Source: Skermanella mucosa (GTDB lineage: Bacteria; Pseudomonadota; Alphaproteobacteria; Azospirillales; Azospirillaceae). Taken from it: DNA of 64,000 nucleotides. Positions 16,519 to 24,645 of this stretch are shown in pieces. How positions within the stretch are numbered: the first letter of the stretch is position 1; each line of letters opens with the position of its first letter. The position numbers were made by a program, and so were the translations under genes. The stretch covers positions 6,222,501 through 6,286,500 of the forward strand of contig NZ_CP086106.1 in the NCBI RefSeq assembly GCF_016765655.2, given 5' to 3'. The notes beneath the pieces were generated by a model. That model searched no databases, had not been told where the DNA came from, and was given only the letters and a program-made list of their open reading frames with translations.

Positions 16519-17458
16519 CGTCCTCTCCGTCCGGGGGCGGTCCGGCGGGGCCGTTGCGCGACAGCTCAAGGGCGCGGGCATAGACCTGGCGGCGCGGCCA
16601 GCCAGTCCGGGCCGCCACCTCCGACGCCGCGTCGCGCACGCTCATGCGTTCCATCGCCTCGGCCAGCGCCCGGTCCACCGAGGCCTCGTCGGCGGCGCCG
16701 GCGCCTTCCTCCGGCGGCCCGACGACGATGACGATCTCGCCCTTGGGCGGGCCGTGCCCTTCGTAATGGGCCGCCAGTTCGGACAGCCGGCCGCGCCGGA
16801 CCTCCTCGAACATCTTGGTCAGCTCGCGCGCCACGGCGGCCTCGCGGTCGCCCAGCACGGCGTGCATATCGGCCAGCGCCGCGGCCAGCCGCTCCTTGCT
16901 CTCGAAGAAGACCAGCGTTGCGCGGACGCCGGCCAGCTCGTGGGCGGCGGCGCGGCGCGCGGCCGACTTGGGCGGCAGGAACCCGGCGAACAGGAAGCGG
17001 TCGGTCGGCAGGCCCGACAGCACCAGCGCCGACACCGGCGCGCTGGCCCCGGGCAGGGTGGTGACCGGCAGCCCGGCCGCGACGCAGTCGCGCACCAGCT
17101 TGTACCCGGGATCGGAGATCAGCGGCGTGCCGGCGTCGGAGACCAGGGCGATGGTCTCCCCGGCACCCAGCCTTTCCAGCAGCACCGGCCGCATCCTCGC
17201 GGCGTTGTGCTCGTGGTAGGAGATCATCGGCGTGCCGATGCCGTGCGCGTTCATGAGCTTGCGGGTGACGCGGGTGTCCTCGCAGGCGATCGCGTCGGCC
17301 GCGCGCAACACCGACAGCGCCCGCAGCGTTATGTCTGCGGCATTGCCGATGGGAGTTGCGACGAGGTAGAGGCCGGGGGTCGGTTTACTTGGGCTGCCGG
17401 TCCCGCTACCTTCCACGCTCTCGCCCGCCCCTATCGAAGTGGAGTCCGTCGGTGACAC
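16508..17458 (-). CDS. rsmI: 16S rRNA (cytidine1402-2'-O)-methyltransferase
   Basis: 316 residues of the tetrapyrrole-methylase-like RsmI family, which uses SAM to 2'-O-methylate C1402 in the decoding centre of the 30S subunit. Motifs are GLYLVATPIGNAADITLRAL, CEDTRVTRKLMNAHGI, ALVSDAGTPLISDPGYKLV, LPGASAPVSALVLSGLPTD, and FYES-type VFFESKERL. The C-terminal Lys/Arg helix region (GWPRRQVYARALEL) is also typical. The likely start is GTG 17458, which overlaps by seven bases the GTG start of the divergent lipoprotein gene. A second GTG at 17416 would avoid the overlap. Pairing of rsmI with a divergent LpoA-type gene and with yraN is widespread in Proteobacteria. Confidence 0.94.
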   Translation of the reverse strand: MSPTDSTSIGAGESVEGSGTGSPSKPTPGLYLVATPIGNAADITLRALSVLRAADAIACEDTRVTRKLMNAHGIGTPMISYHEHNAARMRPVLLERLGAGETIALVSDAGTPLISDPGYKLVRDCVAAGLPVTTLPGASAPVSALVLSGLPTDRFLFAGFLPPKSAARRAAAHELAGVRATLVFFESKERLAAALADMHAVLGDREAAVARELTKMFEEVRRGRLSELAAHYEGHGPPKGEIVIVVGPPEEGAGAADEASVDRALAEAMERMSVRDAASEVAARTGWPRRQVYARALELSRNGPAGPPPDGEDDGG

Positions 17459-18651
17459 GTTTGGCGACTTTTCCAGATATCCTGAAGCCGGTATGGCTGG
17501 CGGCCGGCCTGCTGGCCCTGGCCGCCTGTGCGCCCACCGTAAGACCTGAACCACCGCAGGTGCAAGCGGAGCAAGCGCCGATCACCACCGAACCGCTGGA
17601 GCCGGTCACCCCGGTGAACCGGACGGTCAAGGTCGCGCTGCTGGTTCCGCTGACCGGCAACGCCGCGGACCTCGGCCAGGGCATGCTCGAAGCGGCGCAG
17701 ATGGCGCTGTTCGACCTGGGCGACGACAGTTTCCAGCTGATCCCGCGCGACACCAAGGGCACGCCCGGCGGCGCCAGCGAGGCCGCCCGCGCCGCCATCG
17801 CCGACGGCGCCCAGCTCATCCTGGGGCCGCTCTATTCATCGTCGGTGGGGGCGGTGCGGCCGGCGGTGCAGGGCGCCGGCCTCAGCATGGTCTCGTTCTC
17901 CAACAACCTGAGCCAGGCGGGCAGCGGCGCCTGGACGATCGGCTTCTCGCCCGAGAACCAGGTCCGCCGCGTGGTCTCCTACGCCCGGTCCCAGGGCGTC
18001 AGCCGGATCGGGTCGCTGGCGCCGCGCGACGCCTACGGCGACGCCGTCAGTTCGGCGCTCAACACGGCGGCGCTGGACGTCGGCGCCCGGATCGTCCGGA
18101 CCGAGCGCTACGATCCCTCCGCCACCGACCTGTCGCCGGCGGTGCAGTCGCTGGCGTCCGGCGGCCCGGGAAGCCTGGACGCGATCATGCTGGCGGAGGG
18201 CGGCCCCAAGCTGCGCAGCGCCGCGTCGCTGCTGCCGGCCTTCCAGATCGATCCGGCCCAGGTCAAGCTATTGGGCACCGGCATGTGGGACGACCCGACC
18301 CTGGGGAGCGAGCCGGCGCTGGTCGGCGGCTGGTACGCCGCCCCCGATCCCGCGGCGCGCCGCGACTTCGAGCAGCGGTTCGAATCGGTCTACGGCCGCC
18401 GCCCGCCCCGCCTCGCCACGCTGGCCTACGACGCCGCGGCCCTCGCCGCGGTGCTGGCCCGCAACGGCGGCCCGGCCCCGTTCGACATGATGGCGCTGAC
18501 CAACCCCAACGGCTTCGCCGGGGTTGACGGCATCTTCCGCCTGCGCCCCGACGGCTTGGTCGACCGTGGTCTCGCGGTGATGGAGGTGACGCCCGACGGC
18601 AACCGGGTGATCGACCCCGCGCCCAGCAGCTTCCAGTCCCTGGGCTTCTAA
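17452..18651 (+). CDS. LpoA-like penicillin-binding-protein activator lipoprotein
   Basis: 399 residues. A lipoprotein signal peptide ends in the lipobox LLALAAC (Cys about 24). A Pro/Glu-rich linker and a type-1 periplasmic-binding fold follow (VKVALLVPLTGNAADLGQGM, AQLILGPLYSSSVGAVRP, IGSLAPRDAYGDAVSSALN, LATLAYDAAALAAVLAR). In gammaproteobacteria LpoA activates PBP1A in peptidoglycan synthesis; alphaproteobacterial relatives keep only the binding-protein-like domain, so function is inferred. The start GTG 17452 has GGAG seven bases upstream. It overlaps rsmI head to head, so its promoter must lie inside the rsmI coding region. Confidence 0.85.
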   Translation: MTRLATFPDILKPVWLAAGLLALAACAPTVRPEPPQVQAEQAPITTEPLEPVTPVNRTVKVALLVPLTGNAADLGQGMLEAAQMALFDLGDDSFQLIPRDTKGTPGGASEAARAAIADGAQLILGPLYSSSVGAVRPAVQGAGLSMVSFSNNLSQAGSGAWTIGFSPENQVRRVVSYARSQGVSRIGSLAPRDAYGDAVSSALNTAALDVGARIVRTERYDPSATDLSPAVQSLASGGPGSLDAIMLAEGGPKLRSAASLLPAFQIDPAQVKLLGTGMWDDPTLGSEPALVGGWYAAPDPAARRDFEQRFESVYGRRPPRLATLAYDAAALAAVLARNGGPAPFDMMALTNPNGFAGVDGIFRLRPDGLVDRGLAVMEVTPDGNRVIDPAPSSFQSLGF

Positions 18652-18662
18652 AAGCCGGGACC

Positions 18663-19835
18663 TCAGGCCGGCAGCAGCCGGGCGAGCAGGGCGTTCAGGC
18701 GTTGGCGGCCCGCCGGGGTGGCACGCAGGCGGGTCGGGGTCAGCTCGGCGAAGCCGCCCGCCAGCATCCGCTCCAGGCCGGCGGGGTCCAGCGCGCGGTC
18801 CACCGTCAGGCCGGTCTCCTCCCGGAGCCGGGCGAGCGGGACCCCCTCGGCAAGGCGTAGGCCCATCATCAGCATCTCGACCAGCCGTTCGCCCGGTGCC
18901 ACCTCCTCGGTCGCGTGCCCGCCATGGCCGTTGCGGTCCACCAGGTCCAGCCAGGCCTCCGGCGCGCGGTGGGCGCGGGTCGCGTATTTGGTGCCGTCCA
19001 GGGTCAGCCGGCCGTGGGCGCCGGGGCCGACTCCGACATAATCGCCGTAGCGCCAATAGGTCAGGTTATGGCGCGATTCCTCGCCCGGCCGGGCATGGTT
19101 GGAGATCTCGTAGGCCGGCAGGCCGGCGCCTTCCAGCAGCGCCTGGGTCGCCTCGTACAAGTCGCCGGCCAGCTCGTCGTCCGGCAGGGCGAAGACGCCG
19201 CGATTGTAAAGGGTGTGGAAGCGCGTCCCCTCCTCGATCGTCAGCTGATAGACCGACAGGTGCCCGACCGCATGGTCCAGCGCCCGGCGCAGCTCCGCCT
19301 CCCAGGCCGCGACCGACTGGTCAGGGCGGGCATAGATCAGGTCGAACGAGAAGCGGTCGAAGTGGCGCGCGGCGAGGCCGATGGCGCCCAGCGCCTCCGA
19401 CGCGCTGTGGGCGCGGCCCAGGAACTTCAGCGACTCGTCGTCGAGCGCCTGGATGCCCAGCGACACCCGGTTGACCCCGGCCGCCCGGAACCCTTCGAAG
19501 CGGGTCGCCTCGACCGAGGTCGGGTTGGCCTCCAGGGTGATCTCCAGGCCGGGAGCGGTGTTCCAGCGCGCCCCCACCCGCTCGATCACGGCGGCGACGG
19601 TTGCCGGCTCCATCAGCGACGGCGTGCCGCCGCCGAAGAAGATCGAGGTCACCGTCCGGCCCGCCGTCAGGTCGGCATAGTGGTCCAGCTCCCGCAGCAG
19701 CGCCGCCCGCCACCGGGCGTGATCCACCCCGTCCCGGACATGGCTGTTGAAGTCGCAGTAAGGGCACTTGGCCAGGCAGAACGGCCAATGGACATAGATG
19801 CCGAAACCGGGTTCCGATCCGTCCCGGGAACTCAT
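18663..19835 (-). CDS. hemW: Radical SAM heme chaperone HemW
   Basis: 390 residues. The radical-SAM cluster motif is CLAKCPYCDFNSH (C-x3-C-x2-C) near residue 25, with the GGGTPSLM SAM-binding loop. The HemW-specific HN-x-x-YW motif is present (HNLTYWRYGDYVGVGPGAHG), and the C-terminus has a winged-helix-like HemN_C domain. HemW was long annotated as oxygen-independent coproporphyrinogen oxidase but acts as a heme-trafficking chaperone; the HNxxYW motif supports that reading. ATG 19835 has AAGGA upstream. The open frame extends 69 codons into rdgB but that part is rdgB read out of frame. It is third in the rph-rdgB-hemW operon. Confidence 0.93.
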   Translation of the reverse strand: MSSRDGSEPGFGIYVHWPFCLAKCPYCDFNSHVRDGVDHARWRAALLRELDHYADLTAGRTVTSIFFGGGTPSLMEPATVAAVIERVGARWNTAPGLEITLEANPTSVEATRFEGFRAAGVNRVSLGIQALDDESLKFLGRAHSASEALGAIGLAARHFDRFSFDLIYARPDQSVAAWEAELRRALDHAVGHLSVYQLTIEEGTRFHTLYNRGVFALPDDELAGDLYEATQALLEGAGLPAYEISNHARPGEESRHNLTYWRYGDYVGVGPGAHGRLTLDGTKYATRAHRAPEAWLDLVDRNGHGGHATEEVAPGERLVEMLMMGLRLAEGVPLARLREETGLTVDRALDPAGLERMLAGGFAELTPTRLRATPAGRQRLNALLARLLPA

Positions 19836-19846
19836 TTCCAGATCCT

Positions 19847-20440
19847 TCAACCGAAACACCGCTCCACGAGCTGGCGGAAGGCGTCGGCGCGGTGGCTGAT
19901 CCGGTGCTTCTCCTCCGGGTCCATCTCGCCGAAGGTGACGTCGTACCCGTCGGGCACGAACATCGGGTCGTAGCCGAAGCCGTTCGCCCCGCGCGGCGGC
20001 CAGGCCAGCGTGCCGTAGACCCGGCCCTCGACCGACTCGCAATGCCCGTCGGGCCAGGCCAGCGTCAGCGCGCTGACGAAATAGGCCGCGCGGTCGCCGT
20101 CCGCCAGCTCGCGCCGGACCCGCTCCATGGCGGCGGCGAAGTCCTTGTCCGGCCCGGCCCAGCGCGCGGAATAGATGCCCGGCTGCCCGCCGATCGCCGG
20201 CACCACCAGCCCGCTGTCGTCGGACAGCGCGATCAGCCCGCTGGCGGTGGCGGCGGCCCTGGCCTTCAGCTCGGCGTTGGCGATGAAGCTGTCGCCGGTC
20301 TCCTCCGGCTCGGGCAGGTCGAGTTCCGCCGCCGAGCGGAACCGGGCCACGTAGGGGCCGAGCAGCGCCGCTATCTCGCGCACCTTGCCCTTGTTGTGGC
20401 TGGCGACCACCAGCGTGTCGCCGTCGAACTTCCTGGTCAT
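19847..20440 (-). CDS. rdgB: XTP/dITP (non-canonical purine NTP) pyrophosphatase
   Basis: 197 residues of the Ham1/RdgB family, which hydrolyses dITP, XTP and other deaminated purine nucleotides to monophosphates and keeps them out of DNA. Conserved segments are [19 protein letters not shown] (substrate loop), ADSG-type [10 protein letters not shown] with the metal Asp, [24 protein letters not shown] and [13 protein letters not shown]. The gene is 44 bases after rph and 11 bases before hemW, all on the minus strand, the common alphaproteobacterial order. Confidence 0.96.
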   Translation of the reverse strand: MTRKFDGDTLVVASHNKGKVREIAALLGPYVARFRSAAELDLPEPEETGDSFIANAELKARAAATASGLIALSDDSGLVVPAIGGQPGIYSARWAGPDKDFAAAMERVRRELADGDRAAYFVSALTLAWPDGHCESVEGRVYGTLAWPPRGANGFGYDPMFVPDGYDVTFGEMDPEEKHRISHRADAFRQLVERCFG

Positions 20441-20484
20441 CGGGATTCCTGGTTGTTACGGGCCCTGACTAATTCCGGCTACGC

Positions 20485-21204
20485 TCACGACAGGCCGAGG
20501 GCGGCCTTCTGAAGCAGGGTCAGCTCGGCGACGCCCTTCTGGGCCAGCGCCAGCAGCTCCATGAACTGGTTCTGGCTGAACGGCTTCTCCTCCGCGGTGC
20601 CCTGCACCTCGACGATGCCGCCGCTGCCGGTCAGCACGAAGTTGGTGTCGGCCTGGGCGGTCGAATCCTCGGCATAGTCCAGGTCCAGCACCGCCGTGCC
20701 GTTATAGATCCCGGCCGAGATGCCGGCCACCGAGTCGGTCATCGGGATCGACTTCAGCTTGCCGATCTCCACCAGATGCTTGAACGCGAGGTAGAGCGCC
20801 ACGTAGCTGCCGGTGATCGCCGCCGTGCGGGTGCCGCCGTCAGCCTGGATCACGTCGCAGTCGACCTTGATCTGGGTCTCGCCCATGCCGGACCGGTTGG
20901 TGACCGCGCGGAGCGAGCGGCCGATCAGGCGCTGGATCTCCTGCGTGCGGCCGGACTGCCGGCCCTTGGCCGCCTCTCGGTCGGTGCGGCTGCCGGTGGA
21001 GCGGGGCAGCATGCCGTACTCCGCGGTGACCCAGCCCAGCCCGGTGTTGCGCAGGAACGGCGGGACCCGCTCGTCCACGCTGGCGGTGCACAGCACGTGG
21101 GTGTCGCCGAACCGGACGAGGCAGGAACCCTCGGCATATTTCGAGAAGCCCGGTTCCAGGCTGATCTGACGCAGGGCGTCGGGAAGGCGGCCGGAGGGGC
21201 GCAT
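20485..21204 (-). CDS. rph: Ribonuclease PH
   Basis: 239 residues, normal length. RNase PH is a phosphate-dependent 3'-5' exoribonuclease that trims tRNA ends. Visible motifs are the N-terminal [40 protein letters not shown], the basic RNA-binding stretch [40 protein letters not shown] and [17 protein letters not shown]. The start ATG 21204 fits the conserved N-terminus; upstream codons are not protein-like. It faces hrcA across a 241-base gap and leads the rph-rdgB-hemW operon. Confidence 0.97.
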   Translation of the reverse strand: MRPSGRLPDALRQISLEPGFSKYAEGSCLVRFGDTHVLCTASVDERVPPFLRNTGLGWVTAEYGMLPRSTGSRTDREAAKGRQSGRTQEIQRLIGRSLRAVTNRSGMGETQIKVDCDVIQADGGTRTAAITGSYVALYLAFKHLVEIGKLKSIPMTDSVAGISAGIYNGTAVLDLDYAEDSTAQADTNFVLTGSGGIVEVQGTAEEKPFSQNQFMELLALAQKGVAELTLLQKAALGLS

Positions 21205-21263
21205 GGTGCTGTGTCCCGTGAAATAGGTGTGGATGCGGAGGGGCAAGCTAGCCGCTCGCCGGC

Positions 21264-21312
21264 CCCCCGTCCAGTGCGGTCCGGCCCGCCGCCGGCCCGC
21301 ACTGGACGGGGG
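21264..21312. repeat. 16-bp perfect inverted repeat between rph and hrcA
   Basis: CCCCCGTCCAGTGCGG (21264-21279) and its exact complement (21297-21312) flank a 17-base GC-rich loop. It lies upstream of both divergent genes, between the rph start and the hrcA promoter. It is not a CIRCE element. It could be a strong hairpin in an rph 5' leader or a protein-binding site. Confidence 0.6.
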
Positions 21313-21340
21313 CCGGACCGGGACCGCCGGGGCGCCCCGG

Positions 21341-21369
21341 TTGATTCGCGGCAAGGCCCTGACTACATT
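21341..21369 (+). promoter_or_regulatory. Sigma-70-type promoter of hrcA-grpE
   Basis: TTGATT (21341-21346), a 17-base spacer, then TACATT (21364-21369), about 70 bases before the hrcA start. The match to the housekeeping consensus is good and no heat-shock sigma (sigma-32) pattern or CIRCE inverted repeat is seen around it. Confidence 0.6.
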
Positions 21370-21445
21370 GCAGGTCCGGCCAGGACGGCCGGGAGCAACC
21401 GGCTGGGAGGCCGCACACCGTGCCGTCAGCGTCGTCGAAGCTCAT

Positions 21446-22480
21446 ATGATCAGCGAACTGAACCAGCGCTCGCGAGACATCTTCCGCACCATCGTCGATG
21501 CCTACGTGGAAACGGGCGAGCCGATCGGCTCCCGCACCATCTCCCGCCGGCTCGGCATTTCCCTGTCGCCGGCGACGATCCGCAACGTCATGGCCGACCT
21601 GGAAGACTTAGGCTTGCTCTACGCCCCCCACACCTCGGCCGGCCGCCTTCCGACGGAGGCGGGGCTGCGCCTGTTCGTCCACGGCCTGCTGGAACTGGGC
21701 CGCCTGTCCGACCAGGAGCGGGAAAGCATCGACGCCAAGTGTGCGACATCGGGCCGCAGCCTGCCCGACGTGCTGGCCGAGGCGTCGTCCATGCTGTCCG
21801 GCCTGTCCAGCTGCGCCGGGCTGGTGCTGGCGCCCAAGACCGACCGGGCGCTGAAGCATATCGAGTTCGTCAACCTGGCGCCCGGCCGCGCCCTGGTGGT
21901 CCTGGTGACCGAGGACGGGCTGGTCGAGAACCGGGTGGTCGAGGTGCCGCTGGGCATGCCGGCCTCGACCCTCCAGACCGCGTCCAACTACCTCAACGCC
22001 CGGCTGATCGGCCGCACCCTGGACGAGGCCAAGACCGCCGTCGTGCGGGAGATCGACGAGCAGCGCACCCAGCTCGACGAGCTGTCGTCGCGGGTGGTGG
22101 AAGCCGGGCTGGCGACCTGGGCCGGCTCCGGCTCGACCGGCCACCTGATCGTGCGCGGCCAGGCGAAACTGCTTGACGACGTGACCGCGCTTTCCGATCT
22201 GGAGCGCATCCGCGCCCTGTTCGAGGCGCTGGAGACCAAGGAGGCGATGCTCCGCCTGCTCGACGCCGCCAACAAGGCGGAGGGCGTGCAGATCTTCATC
22301 GGCGCGGAGAACACCCTGTTCAGCCACGCCGGCTGTTCGATGATCATCGCCCCCTACCAGGACAGCCGCGAGCAGATCGTCGGCGCGATCGGCGTGATCG
22401 GTCCGACCCGGATCAATTACGCGCGGATCATCCCCATGGTGGATTACACCGCCAAGGTGATCGGCCGCCTGCTCGGCTGA
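21446..22480 (+). CDS. hrcA: Heat-inducible transcription repressor HrcA
   Basis: 344 residues. HrcA is the repressor of groE and sometimes dnaK operons and binds the CIRCE operator. The N-terminal winged helix is clear (LNQRSRDIFRTIVDAYVETG, SPATIRNVMADLEDLGLLYA, PHTSAGRLPTEAGLRLFV). The dimerisation and GAF-like core follows (VLVTEDGLVENRVVEVPLG, IFIGAENTLFSHAGCSMIIA, GVIGPTRINYARIIPMVDYT). ATG 21446 matches the family start. It is 71 bases upstream of grpE. No CIRCE is found in its own promoter, so it does not appear to autoregulate here. Confidence 0.96.
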   Translation: MISELNQRSRDIFRTIVDAYVETGEPIGSRTISRRLGISLSPATIRNVMADLEDLGLLYAPHTSAGRLPTEAGLRLFVHGLLELGRLSDQERESIDAKCATSGRSLPDVLAEASSMLSGLSSCAGLVLAPKTDRALKHIEFVNLAPGRALVVLVTEDGLVENRVVEVPLGMPASTLQTASNYLNARLIGRTLDEAKTAVVREIDEQRTQLDELSSRVVEAGLATWAGSGSTGHLIVRGQAKLLDDVTALSDLERIRALFEALETKEAMLRLLDAANKAEGVQIFIGAENTLFSHAGCSMIIAPYQDSREQIVGAIGVIGPTRINYARIIPMVDYTAKVIGRLLG

Positions 22481-22551
22481 CCCCCCGGCTTCCGGAGTTC
22501 TCCCGGAATTCATCGCAACCCATTCATCGAGCCACGAACCGAGTATTTGCC

Positions 22552-23187
22552 ATGAACGAACCCCAGAAGAAGCCCAACGAGGCCGACGCCGACACGGTTA
22601 CCGCTCCCGACGCACCCGAAACCGCCGCGGCGCCCGGTGAGGAAGCCGCAGGTTCGGACGGCCAGGGCGACACCCAGGGCGGAGATCGGGTCGCGGCGCT
22701 GGAGGCCGAGGTCGCCGGCCTGAAGGATCAGCTCCTGCGCACCCTGGCCGAGACGGAGAACATCCGCCGCCGCGCCCAGCGCGAGCGCGAGGACACCGCC
22801 AAGTACGCGGTCAGCAGCTTCGCCAAGGAACTCCTGGCGGTCGCCGACAACCTGCGCCGGGCGGTCGACGCCGTTCCCGCCGAGCAGCGCGAGCAGGATG
22901 ACGTGATGAAGAACCTGCTGGTCGGCATCGAGGCGACCGAGCGCCAGCTCCACGCCGCGTTCGACCGCGGCGGCATCAAGAAGATGGAAGCCCTGGGCGA
23001 GCAGTTCGATCCCAACTTCCACCAGGTGGTGTTCGAGGTCGAGAACACCGGCAAGCCCGGCGGCACCATCGTCCAGGTCCTCCAGGACGGCTACACCATC
23101 CATGGCCGCCTGCTGCGCGAAGCCATGGTCGGCGCCGCCAAGCGCGGTGCCGACGAGCCGGTCAGCCGGGTCGACACCCAGGCCTGA
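22552..23187 (+). CDS. grpE: GrpE nucleotide-exchange factor
   Basis: 211 residues. A long acidic disordered N-terminus (about 1-55, rich in Ala, Asp, Glu) is followed by the coiled-coil (LEAEVAGLKDQLLRTLAETE, then NIRRRAQREREDTAKYAVSS). The C-terminal beta-wing has the GrpE signature (GEQFDPNFHQVVFEVENTGK and GGTIVQVLQDGYTIHGRLLR). It releases ADP from DnaK during protein folding. In many bacteria dnaK-dnaJ follow; here the next 300 bases are a repeat and an acquired gene, so dnaK is elsewhere. Co-transcribed with hrcA. Confidence 0.95.
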   Translation: MNEPQKKPNEADADTVTAPDAPETAAAPGEEAAGSDGQGDTQGGDRVAALEAEVAGLKDQLLRTLAETENIRRRAQREREDTAKYAVSSFAKELLAVADNLRRAVDAVPAEQREQDDVMKNLLVGIEATERQLHAAFDRGGIKKMEALGEQFDPNFHQVVFEVENTGKPGGTIVQVLQDGYTIHGRLLREAMVGAAKRGADEPVSRVDTQA

Positions 23188-23225
23188 CCGGCTTCCGTCC
23201 GGCACCACGACAAGGTCGTTCCTCC

Positions 23226-23321
23226 GTGGGTCGGCCTCGGCCGAAGGCCGACGCCGACTCCGTGGCCGGAGTCTTGATGCAGAATGTCGGCGTTCGCCCT
23301 AATGGGCGAAGGCCGGCCTGC
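23226..23321 (+). repeat. R1 palindromic repeat, copy 1 (diverged ends)
   Basis: A copy of the roughly 98-bp R1 family in the same orientation as the copy at 58674. It has the internal hairpin TCGGCCGAAGGCCGA, a GTGGCCGGAG...TTGATGCAG centre, and the second hairpin TTCGCCCTAATGGGCGAA. Its outer ends differ slightly from the GTAGGTCGGCCT consensus. The rest of the gap from grpE to the next gene (23322-23499) is AT-rich with no other feature seen. Confidence 0.75.
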
Positions 23322-23499
23322 CTTCTTGAATATCCCGCCTTTTCCGATTACCGTTAGTCGCAGCTGGGGAACTTCCTGGTCAGGTCAGGATGTGAGTAGC
23401 AGAGGAATAGAATGTCTGATTGGGCTGAAATGGCTGCGTTGCAATTAAACGGCGATATAAGATAATTATAGACTACAATTAGTATAAGGTAAATGAGCC

Positions 23500-23883
23500 A
23501 TGGCAAGCGTAATTCTCACAGGGCAAGCCGTAAGCGATATCAAAAGCCTCTACAACCATCTCAAAAGTATACATGGGAGGGATGCCTCAAATTACATTAC
23601 ATTGAATATAAAAAGTTTAATGGAGCATGTGTCAGAAAGGAGACAATTGCATAAGTTTGATAAATATAAAGATGATAACGTGTTTATTTACATTACTCAA
23701 AAGAAAGATGGCGGGAGAAATCACTACTTTAGAATGGTTGGAAATGACATTGAGCTATTACATGTATCTAGTCATTTGCTTGGGATGGAAAAAGTTATAG
23801 AGTCAATAAATGTGGGAAGATCAAACGGCATAAGCGGTCATTCTATAACAACCCTCCTCAAGAGTCTCGATGATCTAGAATGA
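23500..23883 (+). CDS. AT-rich orphan RelE/ParE-like toxin candidate
   Basis: 127 residues with a base composition far below its neighbours (many AAA, ATA, TTA and AAT codons), as is the 100-base stretch before it. This is a strong sign of recent transfer. The opening SVILTGQAVSDIKSLYNHLK with a following helix and beta strands (KYKDDNVFIYITQKKDGGRN, HYFRMVGNDIELLHVSSHLL) follows the RelE/ParE order of N-terminal strand, two helices, then an antiparallel sheet. No partner antitoxin is visible beside it: the upstream 312 bases hold no open frame I trust. AAGG lies 10-13 bases before ATG 23500. The fold is inferred from pattern only. Confidence 0.55.
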   Translation: MASVILTGQAVSDIKSLYNHLKSIHGRDASNYITLNIKSLMEHVSERRQLHKFDKYKDDNVFIYITQKKDGGRNHYFRMVGNDIELLHVSSHLLGMEKVIESINVGRSNGISGHSITTLLKSLDDLE

Positions 23884-23980
23884 CTGGAAAACATGTGTTT
23901 CCCGACAGGGATGGGCGACAGATAGCCTGACCGTCCCAAAGCGCCAGAAACGCAGCCGGAAATCCTTGTCGGATTGATCG

Positions 23981-24019
23981 GCTGTACGGAAACCATCCCG
24001 CTGGGATTTTGCGTACAGC
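23981..24019. terminator. Nested hairpin between convergent toxin-like genes
   Basis: An outer stem GCTGTACG (23981-23988) with CGTACAGC (24012-24019) encloses a second stem ATCCC/GGGAT around GCT. It lies midway between two genes pointing at each other, as expected of a shared terminator, but there is no T tract on the outer side. Confidence 0.4.
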
Positions 24020-24090
24020 TATCCCGGTCCAATCGGACTTTCGGTTCCGCTGCTACCCGAACCCCAGGTCCCACGGCGTTTCCTAGCGAT

Positions 24091-24360
24091 TCACGCAAGC
24101 AGCTTGCCGTGCCAGATACGCTGGATCGTAACGGACTCCGGGCCGACTTCGTACACGATCACATAAGGGTACAGGGCCACCAATTCCCGCGTGCCGGCAA
24201 TCCGGCCGGGCCGCCCCCGATCAGGCATGGCGGCCAGACTGTCACCCGCCTTCACCAGCGATATCGCAAGTTCCCGCGCAGCCCGTTCGTTGAACTGGCC
24301 CAGATATCTGACGTGAGCTTCTACATCACGGACCGCCGGACCGGTCCAAAGCACCTTCAC
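24091..24360 (-). CDS. ParE-family toxin
   Basis: 89 residues of the ParE/RelE superfamily: VLWTGPAVRDVEAHVRYLGQ, AARELAISLVKAGDSLAAMP, then the conserved GRPGRIAGTRELVALYPYVI and the closing VTIQRIWHGKL (R-x-x-H-G). ParE toxins usually inhibit DNA gyrase. The start is GTG 24360, which overlaps the stop of the upstream antitoxin gene by four bases (GTGA). Composition is like the chromosome, unlike the AT-rich gene that faces it. Confidence 0.85.
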   Translation of the reverse strand: MKVLWTGPAVRDVEAHVRYLGQFNERAARELAISLVKAGDSLAAMPDRGRPGRIAGTRELVALYPYVIVYEVGPESVTIQRIWHGKLLA

Positions 24361-24539
24361 GGCAGGGGAGGTGGCGGCCGTTCGCCTGCGGCAAGAGCCA
24401 GCAGCCACAGGCGCACTTGGTCATGCGATGCGGTCTCACCCCGCCGCTCGGCGGCACGGGATTCCTCGACGGCGGCATGAAGCTGGGCCGTCTCGGGATG
24501 ATCGCTCGCATGAGCGGATTTCTGCGTCGCCGTGCTCAT
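24357..24539 (-). CDS. Antitoxin partner of the ParE-like toxin
   Basis: 60 residues, acidic and Ala-rich, starting MSTATQKSAHASDHPETAQL. The central part, ESRAAERRGETASHDQVRLW, resembles the short antitoxins that pair with ParE-like toxins (an A-E-A-E-x-x-R-G-x-x-x-x-H-x-x-V-x-x-W pattern). It precedes parE and overlaps it by four bases. The ATG at 24539 fits the family start, though the GGAAGG before it is unusually close; an ATG at 24563 is possible. Confidence 0.75.
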   Translation of the reverse strand: MSTATQKSAHASDHPETAQLHAAVEESRAAERRGETASHDQVRLWLLALAAGERPPPPLP

Positions 24540-24645
24540 CCTTCCAAGGTGGCATTCCACCACCAGTCTGTCGAGAGGCTTTCAGTGCGGTCGGAACGGG
24601 ACGGACATGGCCCGGGCCGCGCCCTCCCTTCCAGACCCGCCCCCC

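Noticed and set aside
21370-21446. CIRCE element in front of hrcA
   Set aside because: I looked for the TTAGCACTC/GAGTGCTAA arms with a nine-base gap and found none.
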